A DNA stretch of 64,000 nt, taken from the NCBI RefSeq assembly GCF_020379485.1, contig NC_063436.1:28332423-28396422 (forward strand). Reading direction: 5' to 3'. The position numbers were made by a program, and so were the translations under genes. The stretch comes from Brassica napus. Its lineage: Eukaryota > Streptophyta > Magnoliopsida > Brassicales > Brassicaceae. How positions within the stretch are numbered: position 1 is the stretch's first letter; each line of letters begins with the position of its first letter. Of the stretch, positions 44,532-57,771 are shown in pieces. Under the pieces are notes generated by a model. The model had not been told where the DNA came from and searched no databases. It was given only the letters and a program-made list of their open reading frames with translations.

Positions 44532-45063
44532 AGAGCTGGGAATTTTAATTAATGCCCGCGGGTCCCGCCCCATTTGACCCGCTGCGGGGCGGGTGCGGGT
44601 CGAAGAATTTGAAAATTTGCAATGGCGGGTGCGGGTGCGGGTCAAGATTATTTTAAGCGGGGCGGGTGCGGGTCAGTCGAATTTGAGTCGCGGGTACTCG
44701 TTAACCCGCAAATTTAAGAAAAAAAGATTTTTTTTTTTAAAAAAATGTTTTTTTATAAAAAATATATTAAATCTCGTAAATATTTATATAATTTTAATTA
44801 TTAATATATTATTTTAATATAATTTTTTAAAAATAAGATTTTTTAACTATATAATAATTATTTTTAATTAAAATAATTATTTTTAATATAATTAATATTA
44901 CCCGCGGGTTAAGCGGGTTACCCGCGGGTTTTTGCGGGGCGGGTGCGGGTAGAAATTTTTTTGTTTATGAGTTATGCGGGTCGATTTTTTGAATAAAAAA
45001 AATTATTCAACCCGCAGCGGGGCGGGGCGGATCGGGGCGGGTTGACCCGCAAACCCAGCACTA
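44531..45063. mobile_element. GC-rich hAT-type MITE
   Basis: Terminal inverted repeats TAGAGCTGGG (left) and TAGTGCTGGG (right, opposite strand) lie inside a perfect 8-bp duplication CCTATGTG (44523-44530 and 45064-45071), the hAT hallmark. The 533-bp body is built from GGGTGCGGGT / ACCCGC words at both ends with an AT-rich core, so it can fold back. No transposase is encoded. Confidence 0.88.
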
Positions 45064-45410
45064 CCTATGTGTTCCACAAGAGAAACAATAGCCATTAGAA
45101 AATGACGCGAAAAGGAAATACCAATTACAAGATTTTATCAAAAGAAAATATAATTTGTATATTATATAGTATATACTACTAACTACTTGAATAGCACAGT
45201 CATGCCCATGTAATTCCATTAACTTGCATTTTTAATAGAATTATCTTTTAGCAAAAAAAAAAATAATCAAACTCTTATAATAGGGAATTTGCACCCAATA
45301 ACCAAACAAAAACCCAAAATTAACTAACTAATCAATTTCACATTCTTTCTCCTCTTTTTTCTTCCTATTTCTCTCTCTCTACATTCTCTCTATAAAACTA
45401 ATTTCTCTTT

Positions 45411-45905
45411 TGTGAGCTTAATGTCTATATCCAAAAGCCCAACTTGACTGCGATGGGCCTCGTCCTTATGTTGAGCTAAGTGGAAAGTGAATATAAGGAG
45501 GAGATAAGGTTTCCGTTAGAGTTAGTTACAACAGAAGAAGAAAGATCAGATCAGAGTAGAGAGAGCGATCATCTTCTCCGATCAGCTGAAGTGAGCTTCG
45601 TGGTAGTTCCGATCAGCTAAGGACCTGTCTCCGATCGTCTTCGTGATTAGGTATCATCTCGTTATCTAAACACACAGAAGAGTAGTCGTTAGACGATCGT
45701 AGTTGTAGCTAGCTTGTGCGATTGTTGTAATCCACCACCGGGGACTTTCCGGTGATTAAAAGCTAGTGAAAGAGAGCGCCGCCTCTCCCCAGACGTAACG
45801 GGAGGTCACCGTGAACTGGGCAAACAAATTCCTTTGTGTCGTTACGTTTTTTAAGTCACAAACAAGATCGAACAAATACAATCAATACGAACTCGAACCA
45901 CAACA
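45411..45905 (+). repeat. Copia 5' LTR
   Basis: This 495-bp repeat begins TGTGAGCTTAATG and ends ACAACA. It matches the 3' LTR at 50683-51174 with about a dozen differences by hand count. The flanking pentamers are TCTTT (45406-45410) and CCTTT (51175-51179), a target duplication with one mismatch. Confidence 0.95.
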
Positions 45906-45907
45906 AG

Positions 45908-45919
45908 TGGTATCAAAGC
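45908..45919 (+). other. Copia primer-binding site
   Basis: TGGTATCAAAGC follows the 5' LTR with a two-base gap. It resembles the TGGTATCAGAGC site complementary to initiator tRNA-Met used by plant Copia elements. Confidence 0.75.
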
Positions 45920-46155
45920 ACGGTTGATCGATCATTCCGCAAGCTTTCAAGATCTATCACAGTCGAGAGGGAGAAGTCTCTAGCAAGTAAGAAAGATCAG
46001 ATCAAGGTTCGAAACTTATCTGTATCTTTCCGTGTGTGTTGTTGAAGACAGCTTTCGAATCAGTTGTGATCAGAGAAAGAGATCTTGAAGAAGATTCGTA
46101 GGCACTCTATATAGTCCCGTTATTGTCTCTGATCAAGACTGTAAACAAGGGAGTT

Positions 46156-49100
46156 ATGGAGCTGGAGCCTATGAAAGGGAGGTTCGAGGTTGAGAAGTTT
46201 GATGGACAAGGTGATTTTGGGATCTGGAAACACAAGATGTTATGCGCACTTGAGATTTTGGGTTTGGATTCAGTTCTTGAAGAAGAAACACCTGCAGCAC
46301 AAGAGGAAGCAGCAGCAAAGTCAGAACAAACCACAGAGATCAAAGCAGATCCAAAAAGGGCAGCGAAGGATAAGAGAGTCAGGAGTCTTATACAGATGAG
46401 TCTAAGTGATCAGATTATAAGGAAGGTTATGAAAGAAACTACAGCACTCGGTATTTGGAAAGCATTGGAGAGAGACTATCAGACCAAGTCTCTTCCAAAC
46501 CGTATCTACTTGAAGCAGAGGTTTGCGAGCTACAAGATGGAGGAGCAGAAGAGCATTGAGCAGAACTTGGACACGTTTTTGAAGCTAGTAAATGAGCTGG
46601 AGAGTCTCGACATCAAAATTTCAGATGCGGATCAGCCTATACAAATTTTAACAGGGTTGCCTTCTAAATATGAGCCACTGGTTCATACGTTGAAGTATGG
46701 GAGTGGTAAGGATACTCTTACTGTCAATGAAGTTGTAACGTCAGCATACGCAAAGGAAACTGAGCTCAGAGAGAGAGGTCTTATTGGGAAGCAGAAAAGC
46801 AATGCTGAAGGTCTGTATGTAAGTGACAGAGGGAGAGGAGACAAGAAAAACTATAGCAACTCGTGGAGAAACCGGTCCAAGAGTAGAGAAAGAGGATTCT
46901 CGAAGAACAAGAGCTCAAAAGGAAACAAGACTGGCTGTTTTAATTGTGGAAAGGATGGTCACTAGAAGCGAGAATGTCCTGACAAAGGAAAGGATAACAG
47001 AGGTTCTAGCTCAGCTAATGTTGCGTCTGCAAAGAGAGAACCTTTGATCTTAACTGCCAGCATTCAACAGACTAGAGATGAATGGGTAATGGACTCATGA
47101 GCAAGTTTTCATATCACACCTAATTTGGGTGTGTTGTATGATCTGAAGGAATGCAGTGGAGGAAACGTTCTGATGGGTAACAACACTATGAGTGAAATTA
47201 AAGGAGCAGGGAAGATCCGCATTAAGAGGCAAGATGGTTCGATTGTAGTACTTACAGACATCAAGTATATGCCTACTATGGGAAGAAATTTGATATCATA
47301 TGGTTGTTTAGAGAAAGCTGGGTGCAACTATGTGGGAGGAGACTACAGAGTGAGGTTCTTCAAAGATGGTTCAGAAGTGTTGTCATGGAAGTATGGTCTG
47401 TATTATCTGGAAGGTAACGTTCTACAGGGAGAAAGTCATCTAGCAAACGCATCAGTTGATTCTACAAAGAAATGGCTTTCACGGTTTGGACATCTCAGTC
47501 AGAAAGGTTTGGAGTTCTTAGTAAAAGAGGGTTACTTGGAAGCTGTGGACATCAAGAAACTTGAGTTCTGTGAAGACTGTGTTTTCGGTAAATCTCATAA
47601 ACAGAGCTACAAAAAGGGAAAACATACTTCCAGGGAGGTTTTGGAATATGTTCACTCTGATTTATGGGGTTCTCCTTCAGTAGTTCCTAGCCTATCAGGA
47701 AAACAATATTTCATTACCTTCATTGATGACTACTCGAGGAAAGTCTGGATTTATTTCTTGGAAACAAAGGATGAAGCTTTCGATAAGTTCAAGGAGTGGA
47801 AAATAGAGGTCGAAGCTCAAACTGGAAAGAAGCTTAAGTGTTTGAGAACCGATAATGGATTAGAATATTGCAACAACAGATTCGATAGCTACTGTGTGTC
47901 TACTGGAGTTAAAAGACACAGAACGTGTGCTTATACACCTCAACAAAATGGTGTTTCAGAAAGGATGAATCGAACCATTATGGAGCGTGTGAGATGTATG
48001 CTATCAGAAAGTGGAATGGAGGAATGGTTTTGGGCTGAAGCTGCATCTACAACGGTGTATCTAATAAATAGATCACCTAGTTCAGCAACTGAGTAGAAAC
48101 TACCAGAGGAACTTTGGTCAGGTGTGAGACCAGGAGTTAAACACCTAAGAAGATTTGGTTCAGCAGCGTATGTTCATTCCAGAAAGGCGAAGACGAGTCC
48201 GCGTGCTGTTAAAGGATATTTTGTTGGATATCCTAAAGGGGTAAAAGGTTTCAGAGTTCGGTTGCCTGAGGAAGGTAAGTGTACGATCAACAGAAATGTG
48301 ATATTTCATGAGGAAGAGGTTCAGAAAGGTTCACTAAAGACTGATAGTCCTGAAAAACTAGAAAACGATAAAACTAGTTTGAAAGGAAAAACTATCATGA
48401 AAGAAGATGGAAGACGAGTTTCATTCAGTCCAAATCTAATCAGAGGTCCATCTATAGGCAAGCATGATTCAGAGGCATCTACTTCAAATTCAGAAACTTC
48501 GAGGAGTTCAGTTTCAGAAGGGGTTGTATCAGAATCAGAGAGTTCAGTTTCAGGTGGAGTTTTATCAGATTCAGAGGGTGGTGTGACAGAACAGGGCCGT
48601 GAAACTGAAGTAGGTTCAACAGTTACAGAAGGACATGACTTGGATAGCTACATTCTAGCGAGAGATAGAAAACGCAGAGAGAGTAAAATGCCTTCCAAGT
48701 ATGATGATTTTGATGTAGTGGCATATGCTCTGTCAGCTGCTAGTGACATCGAGGTGGATGAACCAAGAAGCTATCGAGAAGCCATGAGATCTAAGGACAG
48801 AGACTTATGGGATGCAGCATGCAAAGATGAGATAGTTTCTTTAGACAAGAATGAAACGTGGGTTCTTGTTAATCGACCAGAAAAGAAGCGTGTGATTGGT
48901 TGCAAGTGGGTGTATAAAAAGAAACCCGGAATACCTGGAGTTGAACCACCAAGACATAAAGGTAGACTGGTAGCCAAAGGCTATTCACAGGTTGAAGGGG
49001 TGGACTATAACGAGGTGTTTGCGCCCGTGGTTAAGCACATCTTGATTAGGTTCATTCTGTCGTTAGTTGTGAATGAGGATTTGCATCTAGAACAACTAGA

Positions 49101-50322
49101 CGTAAAAACGGCTTTTCTAAATGGTACTCTAGATGAAGAGATCTTTATGGAACAGCCAGAGGGTTTCGAGATAAAAGGAAAGGAAGATCTGGTTTGCCTT
49201 TTGAAGAAGTCCTTGTACGGACTCAAACAATCACCGAGGCAGTGGAATAAGAGATTCGATGGGTTCATGAAGGATCAAGGTTTCAGACAGAGTCCTTATG
49301 ATCAGCGTGTTTACGTCAGTGGTTCAGAGGTGTCTACAAGGATTTATCTGCTGATCTATGTTGATGATATGCTATTGGTTTCTAAGAGCATGAAGGTGAT
49401 ACAAAATCTAAAGGACAGTCTCAGTAGTGAGTTTGAGATGAAGAATCTTGGAGCAGCTACAAGAAATTTAGGGATGGATATTCTTAGAAACCGGAAGGAA
49501 GGAACCTTGAAACTATCCCAAGAAGTCTATCTAAAGAAGGTTCTTTCAACTTTTAATATGAGCGATTGTAAGGAAGTCTCAACGCCTTTGGGAACTCAAT
49601 TCAGATTGAAAAGCTTGGATGAGAAAGAGACATTGATTGAGGCGCCTTTCATGGCTAATGTTCCGTATGCGAGCGCTGTTGGGAGTCTCATGTACGCCAT
49701 GGTTGGGTCACGTCCAGATATTGCACACGCAGTGGGAGTGGTCAGCAGGTTTATGGGAAATCCTAGCAGAGCTCACTGGGAGGCAATGAAATGGATTTTG
49801 AGATATATTCATGGAACTACAAGTTTTGGATTGTGGTTTAAGAAAGGGCAAGAGTTTATAGCAGAGGGTTTTTCAGATGCAGATTATGGGAATGATCTTG
49901 ATAGGAGAAGATCAGTTACTGGTTATTTGTTTCAAGTGGGAACTAATACTATTAGTTGGAGATCAGGCCTCCAGCCTATAGTAGCGCTATCATCTACGGA
50001 GTCAGAATATATGGCGCTTAATGAAGCAGCAAAGGAAGCTTTATGGATTAAAGGGCTTTGTGAAGATCTAGACTACAAACAGGGAGCAGTCAAGATAAAT
50101 TGTGATTCAAAGTCTGCCATCTTCCTAACTAAAAACGGAGGTTATCACGAAAGGACCAAGCATATTCATACGAAGTACAACTTCATCCGAGATGTTATAG
50201 CAGATGGCAGTGTGTCAGTTGTTAAGATACATACTACTCTTAATCTAGCAGACATCTTAACTAAGTCAGTACCTGGAAGAACGCTGGAAAAGGCTCTGGC
50301 GTTCGTTAAGGTGTTTGACTAG
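46156..50322 (+). pseudogene. Copia gag-pol polyprotein gene with three nonsense codons
   Basis: One reading frame runs from the ATG at 46156 to the stop at 50320-50322, interrupted only by TAG at 46963-46965, TGA at 47098-47100 and TAG at 48094-48096; there is no frameshift. Domains in order are: gag (UBN2 type, about 46180-46890); a CCHC zinc knuckle (from 46939) cut by the first stop before its last Cys; the protease active-site region cut by the second stop; GAG-pre-integrase and integrase (about 47470-48095) with TDNGLEY and PQQNGVSER; reverse transcriptase with YVDDM at about 49357-49371; and RNase H with SSTESEYMAL and the RTKHIHTKYN block. The third stop lies just after the integrase core. 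Everything downstream to RNase H is open from 48124 to 50322. Function is expected to be lost unless stops are suppressed. Confidence 0.93.
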
Positions 50323-50682
50323 CATGCTTGGAGATCTTTGCTGTGAGAATGTTTTCGATGTTTTTTTATCTCGCAGCAAAAGGGAGAAGAGACGTGGTGG
50401 GTTAGTGGTGAAAAGGTAAGCTACTAATCTGTTAAAAATTATCAGATGAGTTTCTCTAGGAGGATGGAAGAGAAGTTTACCTGAGGTACATTAGTAAGGA
50501 GGAGTTCTGGTTACGCAAGATTTCTGGAGGTTCTGACCTTAAGGTGGAGTTGGGTTATCGTTCGATTCATCGGTGGTTGATGATCGGAAAAGTTAACAAG
50601 GGAGGCGGCTAGACTATCGGAGAGACGAAGTAGATTGGTTGAGGTTACAGTCTAATTTTGGTTAAAGACATAGGTGGAGAAT

Positions 50683-51174
50683 TGTGGGCTTAATGTCTAT
50701 ATCCAAAAGCCCAAGTTGAGTGCGATGGGCCTCGTCCTTATGTTGAGCTAAGTGGAAAGTGAATATAAGGAGGAGATAAGGTTTCCGTTAGAGTTAGTTA
50801 CAACAGAAGAAGAAAGATCAGATCAGAGTAGAGAGAGCGATCATCTTCTCCGATCAGCTGAAGTGAGCTTCGTGGCAGTTCCGATCAGCTAAGGACCTGT
50901 CTCTGATCGTCTTCGTGATTAGGTATCATCTCGTTATCTAAACACACAGAAGAGTAGTCGTTAGACGATCGTAGTTGTAGCTAGCTTGTGCGATTGTTGT
51001 AATCCACCACCGAGGAGTTTCCGGTGATTAAAAGCTAGTGAAAGAGAGCGCCGCCTCTCTCCAGACGTAACGGGAGGTCACCGTGAATTGGGCAAACAAA
51101 TTTCTTTGTGTCGTTACGTTTAAATCACAAACAAGATCGAACAAATACAATCAATACGAACTCGAACCACAACA
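50683..51174 (+). repeat. Copia 3' LTR
   Basis: A 492-bp repeat, TGTGGGCTTAATG to ACAACA, preceded by a purine-rich TAGGTGGAGAAT tract. Compared with the 5' LTR it has scattered substitutions and a 3-bp gap near its end. Confidence 0.95.
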
Positions 51175-51544
51175 CCTTTTTTGTTGGTTATTTCACAAAA
51201 AAAAACAATCAAACTCTTATAATAGGGAATTTGATTGTATGAACCGTAGTGAATTGTAATCTAGACTGCTGTTAAAAAAGAAGGTTTATATCTAGACTTT
51301 GGTGATTTATCATTTTGATAATTTATAATACAGGATTTCTAGAAACAAACTTTTATATATGATAATACTTTTGCTATATGATGATTCCAAATATTTCAGT
51401 ATTCTACATATTAGAAGTCAACTATATATATAGATATCCAAAGATCCTTTTATTTTTAGTATAGTTTTATGGAAGACTTTCAAGTTATGTTTATTATTGG
51501 ACCAGATTAAACAAATATTAACTGCAAGCACTACTGGGTAAACG

Positions 51545-51582
51545 CAAGTGCTATCTTTTTTTTTGTCAACCAAGTGCTATCT
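51545..51582 (-). repeat. Micro-insertion 11 with 12-bp direct repeat
   Basis: CAAGTGCTATCT is repeated exactly at 51545-51556 and 51571-51582. The 14-nt insert is eight T plus GTCAAC, that is GTTGAC plus A-run on the minus strand. Confidence 0.72.
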
Positions 51583-52262
51583 AAACCGGCCCACAGGGTT
51601 TGGTCGGTTTCCACAAATTTCAAATTTACGTAACTATAGTTACATTTATTATGAATCACATATGAAGTCAAATGTAACAACCTCAACTACACTAAATTCA
51701 GATAAAATATTATTTTTCATTTTTCGTTTCTGATTTAAATGTATACACCATAACTATAAAAGACAGAAATGGAAAATATTATCTGGAAAAACTACTACCT
51801 GGGGATCTTAAATACATTACCAGTAGGCCAATATAGTTAATGGATGAAGAATTAAATGTTTCCATAAGTTATACATTAAAATTTCTCATGGTGTCTACAT
51901 TTAGTCAAATTTAACAACAAAGAATTACTTAGGACATATGACATGCCTCTGACCATCCAACCATATAGTCTTTCAAGGCCAACTTCTATATTCAGTCCCC
52001 TATTTAAAAAATAAAAAAATTGAAAGAATACTGACGAAATGAATTAAATATCATTGATAAATATTTCGAGAGCCAATGTAGTAAATACTTCTAGTATTTC
52101 TTTTCACATACTAATTTATCTTTTGGATGAACATAACTCGTTGTCCTATTTTTATTTCTTTTATGGCGTAAAAACCTGTATATCAGTATCAATAAAATCA
52201 CGTAAAGATATTCACGTGCTAGTTATCAATATTATATTATACAATCTCTCTATGCGTGGTTC

Positions 52263-52270
52263 TATATAAA
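52263..52270 (+). promoter_or_regulatory. TATA box of CKX4
   Basis: TATATAAA lies 123 bp before the start codon at 52386. Confidence 0.5.
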
Positions 52271-52382
52271 CTCATACTTTCAAAGTAATCTCAAATACTA
52301 ATCCCATGATCAACAAGAACAATATTAATAGCAACACCTCATTTTCCCTCTCGTTTTCTCACTAGCCTCTCCCATTGATTAA

Positions 52383-55366
<2,984 letters not shown>

Positions 55367-55916
55367 ACATTGAACGTGTCTTAACTTGCATCCCGCGCCA
55401 CACAATAAGTATGTTCATAGACTAATTAATTAATAAATAGTTTAGTGATTTGGAATGGCTAATTTACTTCCTTCAATTGTAATATTTTCCCTCTTTTATG
55501 TGAATTTCCATGTCTCTGAAAATTTAGAACTACTTAATTGTTATATATATTCTCATGTGTTTAAAATTAATAACAAGGGACATGAGTTGACATGTGAAAA
55601 GATAATATTCTAAAATCAGAGAAACTGCTTACTCATGGATTAAGCTCAATGTTGGAAATGGCAAGCTAACAGGTTATTTAAAACAGAGAAATTGCTTATG
55701 CATTGATTAAGCTCATTGAAAGTCAATGATACACACTTGCTTCCTCCAATGATTCAAAGAAGTGAAGTAATGATGATAATAAATTACAATTTAATCAATA
55801 TCGGTCTCTTTGTTTCGACATACTAGATGATCATACTGAAGCATTCATATAAGCACTTTTTTTTTGAACACGCATTCACTCACACACATAGAAAAGTAAT
55901 CCATGTACTAATAATA
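55367..55916. other. Convergent intergenic region, CKX4 to acyltransferase
   Basis: This is the 3' flank of two converging genes. A diverged direct repeat (CAGAGAAA.TGCTTA.....GATTAAGCTCA) occurs at about 55617-55651 and 55684-55714. No gene is seen. Confidence 0.45.
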
Positions 55917-57771
55917 CTAATAGTAAAGTTTGTTCATAGCATCCATCTCTCGCTTGAAGTCAACCATTGCAACTCTTGGCAACGTCATGATCACCTTAAC
56001 TCCACCTTCCATTGATGGATCAAGTTGTGAAGGTCTCAAAATCATCCCTATATGCACTGCACTCTTCTGCTCTATCAACGGCCGCAGATTTACAGGCTCA
56101 TTCCAACCAAAGTCCATTGATCCGAACCAACCAATATTCCTCCAGTCAGTCAGGAAAAATAGTCCATCGCTTACCCCTTCAAATTTCGCATCATCCCTCA
56201 TCAATCGCTCCGTGTTCTTTAGCTCTTCCTCGAGATAACCCTTGTCATAAGCTGTTTTCTTGGCTTTCTTCACGTGCTTAGCAATGTCGAAGATTGATGC
56301 TTCTTGGAGTTCTCTCACAGTTAACTCGATATAGACATCTATGTAGGCGTTACCGTAGAATCCTTTAGGAAGTGGCGGATCTAAAACATGTCGGATTCCA
56401 ACAGCTATACCCAGGACAGTGATCCCGTCAAGGTTTAGCTTCAGGGCTCGAGATCTTGCTTTCCATATGCAAGAGCTAAGTACTTCATAAGTTGTGAAAC
56501 CCTCTTTAGGGTACCCGCACTCTCTCATCAAAGAGTCTTTAAGCCTCTTTATATTCCTAGCCCGAATGTTTATTGTCTCCGTTACCTGTTGGATAGAGAA
56601 TGGAAAGATATCACTTTAGCTAAAAATATAAAATTCTTCTATATAATCACATCAATTCTTTAAGTTTCTTTGTATTTGCAAGAACGTCGGGTGAACCCTG
56701 AAAACATCAATTATATTAATTTTACTTATTTAATCTAATGTATATAAAATATATAGAAATTACAAATTATAATCAAAAATAAAATATCATTCACAAAATT
56801 GTTGAAGTTATTGGGAGAACAACATACCATATCACTAGTTGGAATATATGGTGAGGTGGCTAAAAGACTAGTAATATGGCCACCAGGCACTTTGGCCAAT
56901 TCATTATCAAATTGTCCGAGCAACCGCTCTCTCTGCCACACCGGCTTCACCGTTGGCTCTCTCTTTCCTGCAGCCAGCTCGGTTAAAGCATGGATGATCT
57001 GAGCCACTCCAAATCCATCACATACGGCGTGCGTCAACGCCGTGCCGATGGTGAATCCTCCACATGCGAACTTGGTCACCTTTAAAAAAAAAATCAAAGG
57101 GAAAAATTGGTTAGCTTAGTTATGCGTGATCCACACTACGAAGAAAACATTACCCTTACAAAACTGAGAGTTTACTGAGATTATTATCTAATCTTCAAGA
57201 AAATGATATACTTATTGCATTTTTTCATAGAAAAGACTATTTTTAATTTTTTTTTTATAACCATGGAAGTTCATGGCCTTAAAATCATAATTATAGAATC
57301 AAGAAAGTGAAAAGCTACCTGCAAAGCTAGTGGATGATAAGAGACGTTGCTATCGTAGTCTATTTCGATATCAGGCACAAGGCGCAAAGCAACTTGGTCA
57401 TCAAGATTTTCTATATAGTTTAGAGAGGAGAGGTTGAGGGCTGCAGTAGCGACCTCAAATGGAACTCCCTCACCCCAAAAAACTAGCTGAAGTTTTCGAT
57501 CACTCTCTCGTCTCATGAGCTTGCCTGAAAGGGGATAGTAGTAGACAAGAAGTTCGGACAAAGCCTTCCTAAGCAAAGGGACAGGATCAGTTCGGTTCTT
57601 TTCGTTGGCTTCGAAAACGTAAATCGTTGCGTACATAACTTCATTGAAAAGATCATTGTCCAAAGTAGAAAGTGAGAGAGTTTCAGAAGGAGTGTGTTTT
57701 GAGGGTTTAATAAGCTCAAGTGGTTTCTTTTCGAGTAATAGAGGCAAGATCAGTTTCGTTTGGTTTGCCAT
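55917..57771 (-). CDS. BAHD acyltransferase, spermidine hydroxycinnamoyl-transferase-like
   Basis: Three exons, 57771-57319, 57079-56828 and 56585-55917, join in phase 0 to give 457 residues. BAHD enzymes transfer acyl groups from CoA to amines or alcohols in the cytosol. The catalytic HXXXD motif is HAVCD (His168-Asp172) in exon 2. The structural motif is DFGWN rather than DFGWG at about 393-397. The overall sequence resembles, from memory, the Arabidopsis spermidine acyltransferases SCT/SDT (At2g25150, At2g23510), which make coumaroyl or sinapoyl spermidines. The closest Arabidopsis gene I recall is on chromosome 2, so this copy may have moved here. Substrate is inferred. A TATATAAA box on the minus strand at 57816-57823 lies about 45 bp upstream of the ATG. 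Confidence 0.85.

Larger units (their letters stand above)
45411..51174 (+). mobile_element. Ty1/Copia LTR retrotransposon, full-length, gene broken
   Basis: The 5,764-bp element has two LTRs, a primer-binding site two bases after the 5' LTR (TGGTATCAAAGC, 45908-45919, complementary to initiator tRNA-Met type) and a purine-rich tract before the 3' LTR. The polyprotein order is gag, protease, integrase, reverse transcriptase, RNase H, typical of Copia. LTRs differ by about 2 percent, so insertion is recent on an evolutionary scale (well under a few million years at usual plant rates, an inference). Three in-frame stop codons make this copy defective for its own protein. Confidence 0.95.
45265..51233 (+). 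mobile_element. Small poly(A) retroposon split by the Copia element
   Basis: A 27-bp direct repeat (45265-45291 and 51207-51233, containing AATCAAACTCTTATAATAGG) is identical at both ends. The DNA between them, minus the Copia element, is about 150 bp: 45292-45410 and 51175-51206. It ends in TTGTTGGTTATTTCAC plus nine A and a C. This is the layout of a poly(A) retroposon with its target-site duplication, later hit by the Copia element. Its left end, ATAACCAAACAAAAA, is roughly the inverse of TTTTTGTTGGTTAT near its right end. Confidence 0.6.
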
